The position numbers were made by a program, and so were the translations under genes. DNA of 64,000 nucleotides from Synechocystis sp. PCC 7509 (GTDB lineage Bacteria; Cyanobacteriota; Cyanobacteriia; Cyanobacteriales; Chroococcidiopsidaceae): contig NZ_ALVU02000001.1 in the NCBI RefSeq assembly GCF_000332075.2, positions 2,616,324 to 2,680,323 on the forward strand, written 5' to 3'. The notes under the pieces were generated by a model. The model was not told where the DNA came from. It made no database searches and saw nothing but the letters and a program-made list of their open reading frames with translations. This document shows positions 1-8,572 of this stretch, in pieces; position 1 is the stretch's first letter; every line of letters starts with the position of its first letter.

Positions 1-440
1 AATAACTCTACAAAATCCCGGCTTTTTTGTGCGTCTTTAGTTGCTACAGCTAATACATAGCCCGGTTGTTGCCCATTACTAGGATCGCGATCGAGATCGC
101 GGCTGGCAATAGCTGCGGTAATTTCATCTCCTACCCAAGGCTTAATATCTTGCTCGTAGTCAATGCCCGTATTCGCTAGTACGCTAGTTTTGAGTCTGTT
201 TAATTCATCTTTAGTTTTGCGTTTTTCTTTAGAACTTGCTACCACTTGCGCCAAATCTTCTAGGCGATCGGGATTTATGAGCATTGATACCATAATCGGC
301 GCTTGCTTAGGCACAAATATCGCGGCGGCGGGAGTCTTTTGGCTACCAATTAACGTTGCTCCCAAGCTCTTACAACCGCCAATCCCCGTTAGAAATAGAA
401 CTACAATAACTAATATAGAAAAAAATGACTTTTGATTCAT
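1..440 (-). CDS. DUF3352-like lipoprotein, 3' end outside window
   Basis: The minus-strand frame opens with ATG at 440 and stays open to the window edge, giving 146 visible residues. A hydrophobic N-terminus (about residues 7-20) ends in a GIGGC stretch that looks like a lipobox, so the product is probably a membrane-anchored lipoprotein. The following FVPKQAPIMVSML and LINPDRLEDLAQ segments, and a later alanine-rich strand, resemble cyanobacterial DUF3352 proteins, whose function is unknown. The family assignment rests on recalled similarity; the reading frame and signal are seen directly. The C-terminal part is missing only because the window ends. The gene is divergent from the rhodanese gene, with about 110 bases between their starts for both promoters. 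Confidence 0.7.
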   Translation of the reverse strand, partial: MNQKSFFSILVIVVLFLTGIGGCKSLGATLIGSQKTPAAAIFVPKQAPIMVSMLINPDRLEDLAQVVASSKEKRKTKDELNRLKTSVLANTGIDYEQDIKPWVGDEITAAIASRDLDRDPSNGQQPGYVLAVATKDAQKSRDFVEL

Positions 441-549
441 ATCCCAAAACCACTTGCAAAAATTAATATTGACAACTCATCAACATCATGTATTCCCTTA
501 AAAACTTCTAGGAATGCTAAAAATAAGTTTAGTACCAAGTTTGAGTAAG

Positions 550-909
550 ATGTCAGCCCAATTTTCACCGCCGATTGTTTCCGTTAGTGTAGAAGAACTT
601 GCCCAACATCTCAATAGTGGTGCAATAGAAGGATTGCAGTTGATAGACGTAAGAGAATTAGAAGAAATTGCGATCGCCTCTATACCTAATTTTACGATTT
701 TGCCTTTGAGTCAATTTAACCAATGGGCGGAGCAAATAACTACCCGTTTCGATCCTCACAAAGAAACCTTGGTATTGTGTCATCACGGTGTTCGCTCTGC
801 TCAAATGTGTCAGTGGTTAGCTAGTCAAGGATTTACCAATGTTAAAAATATTACTGGTGGGATTGATGCCTACGCTAGTCAGTGCGATCGGGGCATTGCT
901 TTGTACTAA
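550..909 (+). CDS. Rhodanese-like domain protein
   Basis: Single rhodanese (sulfurtransferase) domain of 119 residues. The active-site loop CHHGVRS is present with the catalytic Cys at about residue 77, preceded by the LIDVRE strand typical of the fold and followed by the NVKNITGGIDAY segment. Rhodanese domains carry persulfide sulfur on this Cys; the physiological acceptor is not known here. I chose the ATG at 550 (MSAQFSPPI) rather than the in-frame ATG at 514, because cyanobacterial relatives usually begin with a short MS-x-FSPPI-like lead. It stands alone, upstream of hrcA on the same strand with about 150 bases between. Confidence 0.85.
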   Translation: MSAQFSPPIVSVSVEELAQHLNSGAIEGLQLIDVRELEEIAIASIPNFTILPLSQFNQWAEQITTRFDPHKETLVLCHHGVRSAQMCQWLASQGFTNVKNITGGIDAYASQCDRGIALY

Positions 910-1059
910 ATTGTTCAAGTCACCAAATCCTAGGAACAATTGCGTCTAACTAATACAACTTATTTGTTATCTTGTATAAACAGATTCAAATATTCAGCGA
1001 ATTTTTAGACAGAATCTTTGCAAGCTCCTATAAAATTGTGCGTCACGTTCGCTTCAGCT

Positions 1060-2124
1060 ATGCAAGTCAAGCTTACCAATAGACAACAACATATACTTTG
1101 GGCAACAATCCGCCATTACATCGCCACGGCAGAGCCTGTAGGTTCAAAAGCTTTAGTAGATGGGTATAAGCTGCGCGTCAGCCCCGCAACAATTCGCAAT
1201 GCTATGGGGGTACTGGAAAAAGCTGGATTGCTCTATCAACCCCACACATCGGCGGGTAGAGTACCGTCAGATTCTGGCTACCGAATTTATGTAGATGAAT
1301 TAATTACTCCTTCAGACATTTCAACTCGCCAGTTAGAGCAAATATTGCAATTGCGTAAAGAAGATTGGAGTTTGGAAACTTTACTGCAAGGTGCGGCGCA
1401 AATCCTCGCCACTGTTAGCGGTTGTATTACGCTAATTACGATGCCACAAACCAGTACCGCTAGTTTGCGCCATCTCCAGCTAGTACAGGTAGATCCGGGG
1501 CGAGTAATGGTAATTGTCGTTACCGATGGCTACGAGACACAATCGGCGTTGATGGAGTTACCTAGAGCAGAAGATAGTCCCATTGATGCGGAAGTGGTAG
1601 AAAGAGAGTTGCAAATTCTTTCTAATTTTTTAAATAGTCAATTGCGAGGGCAAAGTTTAGCTCAGTTAGCGGTACTAGATTGGAGTCAATTAAACTTAGA
1701 ATTTCAACGCTATGGGGATTTTTTGACGAATTTCTTAGCTGATTTGCATCGTCGCGCCAAACCACCCGCCGCAACTCAAATTATGATTCGTGGTGTATCG
1801 GAAGTATTGCGTCAACCAGAATTTTCGCAATTGCAGCAAGTAAAAACAATTATCCATCTGTTGGAAGAAGAACAAGAACAACTTTGGCAGTTAATATTTA
1901 CACCAGAGGTTGTAGGATTGGGCAGGCAGCGAGTAACAGTAAGAATTGGCGCAGAGAACCCTTTAGAGCCAATTCGCGGTTGTACGTTGATTTCGTCTAC
2001 TTATTTGCGGGGTACTGTACCTGTAGGTAGTGTAGGAGTATTGGGACCGACACGGATGGATTATGAAACTGCGATCGCTGTGGTGGAAGCGGCGGCGGAT
2101 TATTTATCTGAGGCTTTAAGTTAG
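1060..2124 (+). CDS. hrcA: Heat-inducible transcriptional repressor HrcA
   Basis: HrcA represses chaperonin operons by binding the CIRCE inverted repeat, and needs GroEL to stay active. The N-terminal winged helix is clear ([17 protein letters not shown], then [21 protein letters not shown] and [14 protein letters not shown]). The rest matches the HrcA GAF-like dimerisation region, with the conserved C-terminal [17 protein letters not shown]. The 354-residue length from the ATG at 1060 is normal; the upstream in-frame TTG at 1018 would add an unconserved lead. No CIRCE-like repeat was seen in front of the gene, so autoregulation is not supported here. groESL and dnaK are not in the window. 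Confidence 0.95.
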   Translation: MQVKLTNRQQHILWATIRHYIATAEPVGSKALVDGYKLRVSPATIRNAMGVLEKAGLLYQPHTSAGRVPSDSGYRIYVDELITPSDISTRQLEQILQLRKEDWSLETLLQGAAQILATVSGCITLITMPQTSTASLRHLQLVQVDPGRVMVIVVTDGYETQSALMELPRAEDSPIDAEVVERELQILSNFLNSQLRGQSLAQLAVLDWSQLNLEFQRYGDFLTNFLADLHRRAKPPAATQIMIRGVSEVLRQPEFSQLQQVKTIIHLLEEEQEQLWQLIFTPEVVGLGRQRVTVRIGAENPLEPIRGCTLISSTYLRGTVPVGSVGVLGPTRMDYETAIAVVEAAADYLSEALS

Positions 2125-2175
2125 TAATAATTGGCTGTTTGAACCCGTGAAGTTTATTTAGTAAATAATATATTT

Positions 2176-2850
2176 ATGAGTAAAAAAATTGCTTTTGTAG
2201 CTTTGTGGCTGAGTTTTGTTACTTATGCTTTTTTTCTTGCTCCTCCCGAACAACCAGGTACTTTTGAATTAATTAAAAATCTTTCTACAGGTGTTTGGGA
2301 TGGTGTCAATCCCTTAGTTATTTCTTTATTTAATATTATGGGTATTTTGCCTATGATTTATAGTTGCTTACTATTTATTGATGGCAGAGGACAAAAAATA
2401 TCTGCTGCGCCTTTTGCTTTAGTTTCTTTTGGATTTGGCGCTTTTGCAATTTTACCTTATTTATTTTTGCGCCAACCAAATCCAGAATTTCTAGGCAAGA
2501 AAAATTGGTTTATTAAATTACTAGATTCTCGAATTACAGGATTTTTTCTACTTATTAGCGTTATAGGTTTAGTTGGGTACGGGTTAATAAATGGCGATTG
2601 GGCAGATTTTGCACAGCAATGGCAAACCAATCGTTTTATTAATGTCATGAGTTTAGATTTTTGCTTGCTTTGCTTGTTACCATCGGTACTGATTGGCGAT
2701 GATAGGTTGCGGCGCAATATGAATAATCCTGCACTCTTTTGGATTACTGTATTGCTACCACTATTTGGAAGTTTGATTTATTTGTCTGTGCGATCGCCTC
2801 TGGTTGAAACTAGCGAACAAGTATCAGCGCAAACAGTAGTGTCTACCTAA
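2176..2850 (+). CDS. Conserved cyanobacterial membrane protein, unknown function
   Basis: A 224-residue, strongly hydrophobic protein with about six likely membrane segments (near residues 5-22, 45-66, 75-97, 118-137, 157-174 and 187-205). The chain contains PPEQPGTFELI after the first segment and FLRQPNPEFLGKK between the third and fourth. No catalytic motif is visible. I recall similar proteins in many cyanobacteria and plastid-bearing plants, but no characterised role. The gene starts 51 bases after hrcA on the same strand and could be read through from it. The start codon ATG at 2176 is the only reasonable one, as the first membrane segment begins almost immediately. Confidence 0.7.
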   Translation: MSKKIAFVALWLSFVTYAFFLAPPEQPGTFELIKNLSTGVWDGVNPLVISLFNIMGILPMIYSCLLFIDGRGQKISAAPFALVSFGFGAFAILPYLFLRQPNPEFLGKKNWFIKLLDSRITGFFLLISVIGLVGYGLINGDWADFAQQWQTNRFINVMSLDFCLLCLLPSVLIGDDRLRRNMNNPALFWITVLLPLFGSLIYLSVRSPLVETSEQVSAQTVVST

Positions 2851-2972
2851 ATTATTTTTAGGGAAACCTAGACAAAATGTAGCTTAACGCTGCGATCCAT
2901 ATTTTGTTTATGCTTGTGCAATTAATTAAATCTACGAGCTAGGGTGGAGATGCGCCTATTTTTTAGCTGGAA

Positions 2973-4799
2973 ATGATTAGTCGAAAAAAAAATATTACTA
3001 GATTAGTTAGACAAATATTTGCCGTGTTTCAGTATAGTGGACGAGCGCTGGAATTGGTATGGAACACTAGCCGCACGCTGACAATAATTTTGGCAAGTTT
3101 GACAATTATTGCTGGTTTGCTTCCTGCCGCGATCGCCTATATTGGAAAATTAATTGTTGATAGCGTTATCCTCGCCTCTCAATCGGGATTAATGCGCGAT
3201 CGCAATGCAGCCTTTATCTACTTAGGAATAGAAGCTATTATAGTTGCCATTCTTGCCGGAAGCCAAAGAGGGCTAAGTATTTCTCAATCTTTACTGAGGG
3301 TATTATTAGGGCAGAAAGTTAATGTTTTAATCCTCGAAAAAGCGTTAACTTTGGATCTTGCTCACTTTGAAGACTCAGAATTTTATGACAAAATGAGTCG
3401 GGCGCGGCGAGAAGCTTCTAGTCGTCCTTTAAGCTTAGTTAGCGGTACTTTTAAATTAGTCCAAGACACAATATCTTTAGCTACCTACGGCGGGTTGCTA
3501 TTGAAATTTTCTGGTTGGGTGGTAATTGTCTTAATTGTGGCTGCTGTACCTGCTTTCATTGCCGAAACTAAGTTTGCTGGGGTGGCTTTTCGTTTATTTC
3601 GCTGGCGCGCACCAGAAACGCGAGAGCAAACCTATTTAGAAACTCTAATAGCTAGAGAAGATTTTGCTAAAGAAGTGCAGTTATACGGGCTTGGTGCAAT
3701 GCTGTTGCAGCGCTACCGGGATATTTTTAATAGATTGTACTCCGAAGACCGCAACTTGACCTTAAAGCGGGGAATATGGGGTTATTTGTTGGGATTAGTC
3801 AGTACATCAGCTTTTTACATTGCCTATCTGTGGATTGTAGTTGAAGCGATCGCCCAGCGCATCTCTTTGGGAGACATGACAATGTATTTAGTAGTATTTC
3901 GTCAAGGACAAACTACTTTTGCAAGTTTCCTTAGCTCCATTGGCGGAATGTATGAAGATAACTTATATCTTTCTAACTTGTACGAGTTTTTAGAACAAGA
4001 TATTCCTCAACCATTGGGTAAATGTACTTTTGGGTTACTTCCTGGGGATGGCTTGCGGTTTGAAAATGTTTCCTTTACTTACGCTGGTAGTCTGCAACCT
4101 GCTTTAAAAAATGTTTCGCTGCATCTAAAACCAGGAGATAAATTAGCAATTGTCGGCGCTAATGGTTCGGGCAAAACTACGCTAATTAAGCTGTTAACGC
4201 GGCTATATAGTCCCAGTAGTGGGCGAATTGTCTTAGATGGGGTGGATTTGCAAGAATGGGACATGAACGCCCTGCATAAGCGGATTGGGGTGATTTTTCA
4301 AAACTTCGTTCGTTACCAATTTACTGTCGGCGAAAATGTAGGAGTGGGGGATGTAGAACACCTAGAAGACGCGGCTAAGTGGAAAACCGCCGCCGAAAAG
4401 GGGATGGCGCTAGCTTTTGTCGAAAAAATGCCTGATAAATTTCAAACTCAGTTAGGACGTTGGTTTAAAGATGGACAAGAATTGTCTGGGGGAGAGTGGC
4501 AAAAAATCGCTTTATCTCGTGCTTTTATGCGGACTAAAGCCGATATTTTAGTCTTAGACGAACCCACTGCCGCCATGGATGCAGAGGCGGAAGTACAAAT
4601 ATTTGACCGCTTTCGGAGTTTAGCAAAACATCAAATGGCAATCTTAATTTCTCACCGTTTTTCTACTGTCAGAATGGCAGATGCGATCGCAGTTTTAGCC
4701 GATGGAGAACTAATCGAACAAGGAACACACGAGGAGTTATTAGCCGCCAATGGTCGCTATGCAAGGCTTTTTACCTTGCAAGCGGCGGGGTATCATTAA
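2973..4799 (+). CDS. ABC exporter, fused permease and ATPase
   Basis: A 608-residue half-transporter that would act as a dimer in the inner membrane and use ATP to export a substrate that cannot be named from sequence. The N-terminal half holds about five to six membrane segments (near residues 35-62, 82-97, 165-200, 272-295). The ATPase half has Walker A GANGSGKT (about 395-402), signature LSGGE (504-508), Walker B ILVLDEP (525-531) and the switch histidine in ISHRFST. The domain order is that of MsbA/LmrA-like ABCB proteins, although the membrane half is divergent. No substrate-binding or partner gene is adjacent. The ATG at 2973 is preceded by a weak GGA. Confidence 0.88.
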   Translation: MISRKKNITRLVRQIFAVFQYSGRALELVWNTSRTLTIILASLTIIAGLLPAAIAYIGKLIVDSVILASQSGLMRDRNAAFIYLGIEAIIVAILAGSQRGLSISQSLLRVLLGQKVNVLILEKALTLDLAHFEDSEFYDKMSRARREASSRPLSLVSGTFKLVQDTISLATYGGLLLKFSGWVVIVLIVAAVPAFIAETKFAGVAFRLFRWRAPETREQTYLETLIAREDFAKEVQLYGLGAMLLQRYRDIFNRLYSEDRNLTLKRGIWGYLLGLVSTSAFYIAYLWIVVEAIAQRISLGDMTMYLVVFRQGQTTFASFLSSIGGMYEDNLYLSNLYEFLEQDIPQPLGKCTFGLLPGDGLRFENVSFTYAGSLQPALKNVSLHLKPGDKLAIVGANGSGKTTLIKLLTRLYSPSSGRIVLDGVDLQEWDMNALHKRIGVIFQNFVRYQFTVGENVGVGDVEHLEDAAKWKTAAEKGMALAFVEKMPDKFQTQLGRWFKDGQELSGGEWQKIALSRAFMRTKADILVLDEPTAAMDAEAEVQIFDRFRSLAKHQMAILISHRFSTVRMADAIAVLADGELIEQGTHEELLAANGRYARLFTLQAAGYH

Positions 4800-4980
4800 A
4801 GGAAACTATTTATTATACTCAAGAATGATTATTAGACTTGTATGTCTTTCTTAGTGGAGATGTCAAATTAGTAAATCTTTTACTAAAAATCTTCATGTTA
4901 TGAGAAGTTGACTTTACAAGTCTTTTCTTAATATCAATTAAAGAGTATAATTAACTCTACAGTTAAGTGGGAAATAATTT

Positions 4981-6192
4981 ATGTATCCCAAAAACCCACT
5001 GTTTCAAAAATGTCTTACTTACCTTGAATCCTTACCCAATATTAAGGCAACTATTCAAGAAGAACCTTATTTATCTACTCAAGTTTTGGCAGATGGCAGC
5101 TTAATAATTAACACCTCTGATAAAATTGTCAACTATGTGTGTGAGATTAAAACTAATCTTACAAATGATGTAATTGAACAAGTTGCAGAATATTTAACTA
5201 ACTTAGGTAAAAGATTAAAGAGCGAACAAAGACCTCTACTTATCACACGTCATTTATCTAATGTAGTTGTGGAAAGACTATTAGAAAACAATATTGAATT
5301 TGTTGATGTTGATGGAAACATTTATCTCAATAGTCCAGAACTTTATGTATTAGTTCGCAATCAGGTTTCAAAAGAGAACACAAATAAATCTTTAGAAATT
5401 AATACTGCTGCTTTGCAAGTTATGTATGTTCTGCTCAGTCAGCCAATTTCTATTTCAAGAAAAAACAATTCATATGCAAACCTTTTTCACAATCTTGGTG
5501 TTTCTCCAAAACAAGTAAATAACCTAAGTGAAAGTGTGCAAAAGTTAAGTTCTGTTATGAATGGAGAAAATTTATCAAAACCTATCTCGAAGGAAGATGA
5601 TTTCGATGAAAAAATTGCCCGTTTTTCTGATTTATCTCTAAAAACAGTAAAAATCACGCTTAAAAAACTTCAAGAGCTAGATTATATTAAACCTAAGTAC
5701 GGAGGCTATGAAATAGTTGATTATGTCAAACTTTTGGAGCGATGGGAATTAGGATACGCTGAAAGATTACGGGCAAAATTACTACTTGGAACATTTAGCC
5801 CTATTGGAAAATGGAACTTTTCAGAAGTTACAGAGGAGCTAAAAGAGTATGCAGACAAATCCAGTTATTTAATAGGTGGTGAACTTGCCGCCTCGATTGT
5901 AACAGAATATCTTCGCCCCATTAGTGCAACACTACATCTCCATAAAAATGTTGATGCTCGTCAGATAGCAGTTAAGTTAAAGCTAAAGCCCGATATTGAA
6001 GGAAATATTGTGTTGCTTCAAAGTTTTGGTAACGATGAATATCAGCAAAATAAATTTGGAGAACTAAAGAATCTTGTTAATCCATTACTAATTCATGCAG
6101 AGTTAGTTCAAACTGGTAATAGTCGATTAAAAGAAACTGCTCAAATTATTTACGCTCGATATATTCATGAAATAACTCAAAAGAATGATTAG
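4981..6192 (+). CDS. AbiEi-like antitoxin / transcriptional regulator
   Basis: A 403-residue protein that I assign to the AbiEi-type antitoxin group of type IV toxin-antitoxin systems. A central region (about residues 205-245) reads like a winged helix (FSDLSLKTVKITLKKLQEL followed by DYIKPKYGGYEI), and the segment FVDVDGNIYL is typical of these regulators. Antitoxins of this group repress their own operon and counter a nucleotidyltransferase toxin. The downstream gene is such a nucleotidyltransferase and overlaps this one by 8 bases, which strongly supports the pairing. The gene is AT-rich and has no GCGATCGC site, unlike most neighbours, which suggests horizontal arrival. A ribosome-binding-like GGGA lies upstream of ATG 4981. 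Confidence 0.75.
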   Translation: MYPKNPLFQKCLTYLESLPNIKATIQEEPYLSTQVLADGSLIINTSDKIVNYVCEIKTNLTNDVIEQVAEYLTNLGKRLKSEQRPLLITRHLSNVVVERLLENNIEFVDVDGNIYLNSPELYVLVRNQVSKENTNKSLEINTAALQVMYVLLSQPISISRKNNSYANLFHNLGVSPKQVNNLSESVQKLSSVMNGENLSKPISKEDDFDEKIARFSDLSLKTVKITLKKLQELDYIKPKYGGYEIVDYVKLLERWELGYAERLRAKLLLGTFSPIGKWNFSEVTEELKEYADKSSYLIGGELAASIVTEYLRPISATLHLHKNVDARQIAVKLKLKPDIEGNIVLLQSFGNDEYQQNKFGELKNLVNPLLIHAELVQTGNSRLKETAQIIYARYIHEITQKND

Positions 6193-6976
6193 TTTTGTAG
6201 AGAAACAAGTTTTGACTGATTTAGTAAACATAGTCAGCGCTTTAAAGTTCCCAATGATTGTAGTTGGTGCAGGAGCTAGGTTGCTAATATTCGATTGTAA
6301 ATTTGGGGAAGGAAGAGGAACAAAAGATTGGGATGTAGCAATATCTATAGACAACTGGACAGCTTATACAACACTCTGCGAACATTTAACTAAGGGCAAT
6401 TCTCCCCGTTTTAAGACTACAAAAACTTCTCATAAATTTGTACATATTGAAACCAATATTGAGGTTGACATCGTACCTTTTGGACAAATTGGCGAACCCG
6501 ACCGAAAAATTATTTGGTCTGACACTGGCAATTGTATGAACGTTTTGGGTTTTGCTGAAGCTCTTTCTTATGCGAAAAATGTCAGCATTGATGAGTTAGA
6601 AATCCCAGTAATTGATACGCCAGCTTTTGTAGTTCTCAAAATTTTTGCATGGGGCGATCGCGGGGAACGTACAAATAAAGATTTAGAAGACATTGAATTT
6701 ATTTTATCAAAGTACGAGGATGATGAGCGAGTTTATGATGAATTGGCACAAGAACTTGCGGATGGATTAGTTGAATTTATTAATGCAAACGTTTACTTGC
6801 TTGGGCAAGATATTCACAAAATACTTCAAAAAAAAACTTTATTTGAGCTAAATATATTATTGGATAAGCTGATTGAAAATTTAGATATTGATCAGCCAGG
6901 ATCTTTGAGCGATAAGTTAAAAGTGTTGCAAAAAGGAATTAACTCTAATTCGAGAGCAGACAAAGATACAAAATAA
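6185..6976 (+). CDS. AbiEii/AbiGii-type nucleotidyltransferase toxin
   Basis: 263 residues with the features of the DUF1814 nucleotidyltransferase toxin family. GAGARLL (about residues 28-34) corresponds to the glycine-rich motif. TKDWDVAIS supplies the two metal-binding aspartates (D48, D50), and VDIVPFG supplies a third acidic residue (D95). AbiEii-type toxins transfer nucleotides to an RNA target and stop growth of phage-infected cells. The ATG at 6185 lies inside the last codons of the antitoxin gene, so the two are translationally coupled, as is usual for such pairs. Catalytic residues look intact, so the toxin is probably functional. The target and the phage range cannot be read from sequence. 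Confidence 0.82.
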   Translation: MISFVEKQVLTDLVNIVSALKFPMIVVGAGARLLIFDCKFGEGRGTKDWDVAISIDNWTAYTTLCEHLTKGNSPRFKTTKTSHKFVHIETNIEVDIVPFGQIGEPDRKIIWSDTGNCMNVLGFAEALSYAKNVSIDELEIPVIDTPAFVVLKIFAWGDRGERTNKDLEDIEFILSKYEDDERVYDELAQELADGLVEFINANVYLLGQDIHKILQKKTLFELNILLDKLIENLDIDQPGSLSDKLKVLQKGINSNSRADKDTK

Positions 6977-7085
6977 TAGGTTTTTAGGGGAAAAATCTAT
7001 CTGAATTATTCTATGCTCTTATAAATGCGATCGCACATAACTTGGCAGAAATGCCTCTTGGTATAAAAGACTTTTTAAAATTAAT

Positions 7086-7115
7086 ACCCCTGCTCTCAAT
7101 TAAAAGAGCAGGGGT
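7086..7115 (-). terminator. Rho-independent terminator after the DUF1517 gene
   Basis: A perfect 10-base inverted repeat (CCCCTGCTCT at 7087-7096 with AGAGCAGGGG at 7105-7114) encloses an 8-base loop. Read on the minus strand it is followed by TATTAATTTT, a T-rich tail. It lies about 35 bases past the stop of the minus-strand DUF1517 gene and could also stop plus-strand transcripts from the toxin gene. Confidence 0.75.
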
Positions 7116-7148
7116 TAGATAATGAAGCTTTAATACAGGCAGTCTAAC

Positions 7149-8120
7149 TTACACGAGCTTGAGATCAGCATACTCAGCTAATAAGTCATCAGCCGTTAAA
7201 GTATCGCCTTCAGCTTGGGGAGTCCAAAGCACTTCAATTGCTAGCAATCTATCTCCAGATACTCCACCCAAAACTCTTAATGCTTGACGTAAATCGTCTG
7301 CACTGTTGATTTGCGGCATTTCTAAATTGCCTAAAGTAGCTGCCAGTAAAGTAACAACAATATACTCTCCAGGCCCTTCAGTAATTAGCGTCGTTGGGTT
7401 ATCTAACGTACCACCAGCCGCAGGTAAAACACCTTTAGGAGTTGCTGCTTTTAGTTGGTTGTTGAAATTAGAAAGAGTTTCTTCTGTAAACTTACTGCGT
7501 TCTGCCAGGGAAAGACGATTAAACTGAGTTTCTGCCGCAGTTAACAACACTTTTTGGCTATTTCCCGCCGCGTAAGACCAGTATTCGGGGTGGCGCAATA
7601 ATGCTAAAGACGTTTCTTGCAATACTTCGGCGCGTCCCTCTGGGGAGTTGGTGTCAGCCGTTTCGGCTATGTGGTTGAGTTCAGCTTGCAGTTCGCGAGC
7701 GTTCGCCAGCATCCCTACTTGCAAGCGATTTATTGAAACATTGGGATTGCTGCTGGATTGGGATTCATCTTCGCCACTGCTAGCACGACGGAAGCTTTGC
7801 AACAGGAAATTGCCGATCGCTAGCGCAATTAAAATTGTAAATATACCGCCACCGCCACCAATACCAAAGAAGGGAAACACAAAGGGAAAACCAAAGCCGC
7901 CGCCGGGGTATCCATAACCACCACCTGGAGGGGCATAAGTGCGGCTAGGAGGCGAGTAAGTTCGACTAGGCGCTCGAAACGATCCCCCACCAATTCGCCC
8001 GCCACTACCACGAGCCGCTAAAGCTCCATCCGCGTGTCCTAACGCTAAAGTAACGATGAGTCCAAGGACAAATAAAGGTTTTAAAAGTGGTTTGATTACC
8101 GAAAGCAGTTTGTTACGCAT
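7149..8120 (-). CDS. DUF1517 domain membrane protein
   Basis: A 323-residue protein starting at ATG 8120, with an AGGAA ribosome binding site about 8 bases upstream; an upstream in-frame TTG is less likely. Residues about 12-34 form a signal or anchor segment ending in ALAA. A low-complexity region rich in Gly, Pro, Tyr and Phe follows (SRTYSPPSRTYAPP, then GYGYPGGGFGFPF), then a short hydrophobic segment (GGIFTILIALAIGNFLLQSF) and a soluble C-terminal domain. This layout matches DUF1517 proteins of cyanobacteria and plastids; the plant member FLAP1 affects photosynthetic acclimation to fluctuating light. Any such role here is inference from the family. The gene has its own terminator downstream. 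Confidence 0.85.
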   Translation of the reverse strand: MRNKLLSVIKPLLKPLFVLGLIVTLALGHADGALAARGSGGRIGGGSFRAPSRTYSPPSRTYAPPGGGYGYPGGGFGFPFVFPFFGIGGGGGIFTILIALAIGNFLLQSFRRASSGEDESQSSSNPNVSINRLQVGMLANARELQAELNHIAETADTNSPEGRAEVLQETSLALLRHPEYWSYAAGNSQKVLLTAAETQFNRLSLAERSKFTEETLSNFNNQLKAATPKGVLPAAGGTLDNPTTLITEGPGEYIVVTLLAATLGNLEMPQINSADDLRQALRVLGGVSGDRLLAIEVLWTPQAEGDTLTADDLLAEYADLKLV

Positions 8121-8224
8121 AACAGAATTCCTAAAAAACAATTTGTCGGTAGTGAGTTCAAAAATCTAATTTTGGCTGTTGATTTTAGATAAATTTTCAA
8201 CCAGTTTCTGTTGAACCATGCCGA

Positions 8225-8254
8225 CGGCAAAAACTTCTTAGTGAATTTTTGCCG
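8225..8254 (-). terminator. Inverted repeat between thiS and the DUF1517 gene
   Basis: A perfect 9-base inverted repeat (CGGCAAAAA at 8225-8233, TTTTTGCCG at 8246-8254) with a 12-base loop. It lies between the end of thiE-thiS and the start of the next minus-strand gene, where a terminator is expected. There is no T-run beyond the stem on the minus strand, so intrinsic termination is uncertain; it might instead be a leader structure of the DUF1517 gene. Confidence 0.35.
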
Positions 8255-8359
8255 CTACGTTTACCTTTCACAAGGCTACCTTTCTAATTTATCGTTTCTC
8301 ATCCTTCTTGGGGATCGTTTTTAATAAGAGATTTCCCAGGGAGATAACCGAACATTGCT

Positions 8360-8572
8360 CTACCCACCGCCAACAATTGTTACGACTTCTAGGCGATCGC
8401 CTGCTTGTATTTTTGTGTCTGGCCAAAATTGCCGATGGAGAATTTCGCCGTTGTACTCTACCGCCACCAGGCGCGGGTTAAATCCTAATAGTTCCAGCAC
8501 TTGCGGTAAAAATGCACCTTCGTTGCAGCTAAAAGTTTCGCCATTTACTTGCAAGGCGATCGCGTTAGGCAT
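8360..8572 (-). CDS. thiS: Sulfur carrier protein ThiS
   Basis: A 70-residue ubiquitin-fold protein ending in the diagnostic Gly-Gly (TIVGGG), whose C-terminal glycine is adenylated and then thiocarboxylated to donate sulfur to the thiazole ring of thiamine. The core VNGETFSC, VAVEYNGEIL and GDRLEVVTIVGGG segments fit the family. Its ATG at 8572 lies inside the last codons of thiE (8-base overlap), so the two are translationally coupled. The partners thiF, thiG and thiO are not in the window. Confidence 0.93.
   Translation of the reverse strand: MPNAIALQVNGETFSCNEGAFLPQVLELLGFNPRLVAVEYNGEILHRQFWPDTKIQAGDRLEVVTIVGGG

Noticed and set aside
163-435. Plus-strand open frame opposite the DUF3352 gene
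   Set aside because: It is antisense to a frame with a lipobox and coherent domain and has no recognisable protein features.
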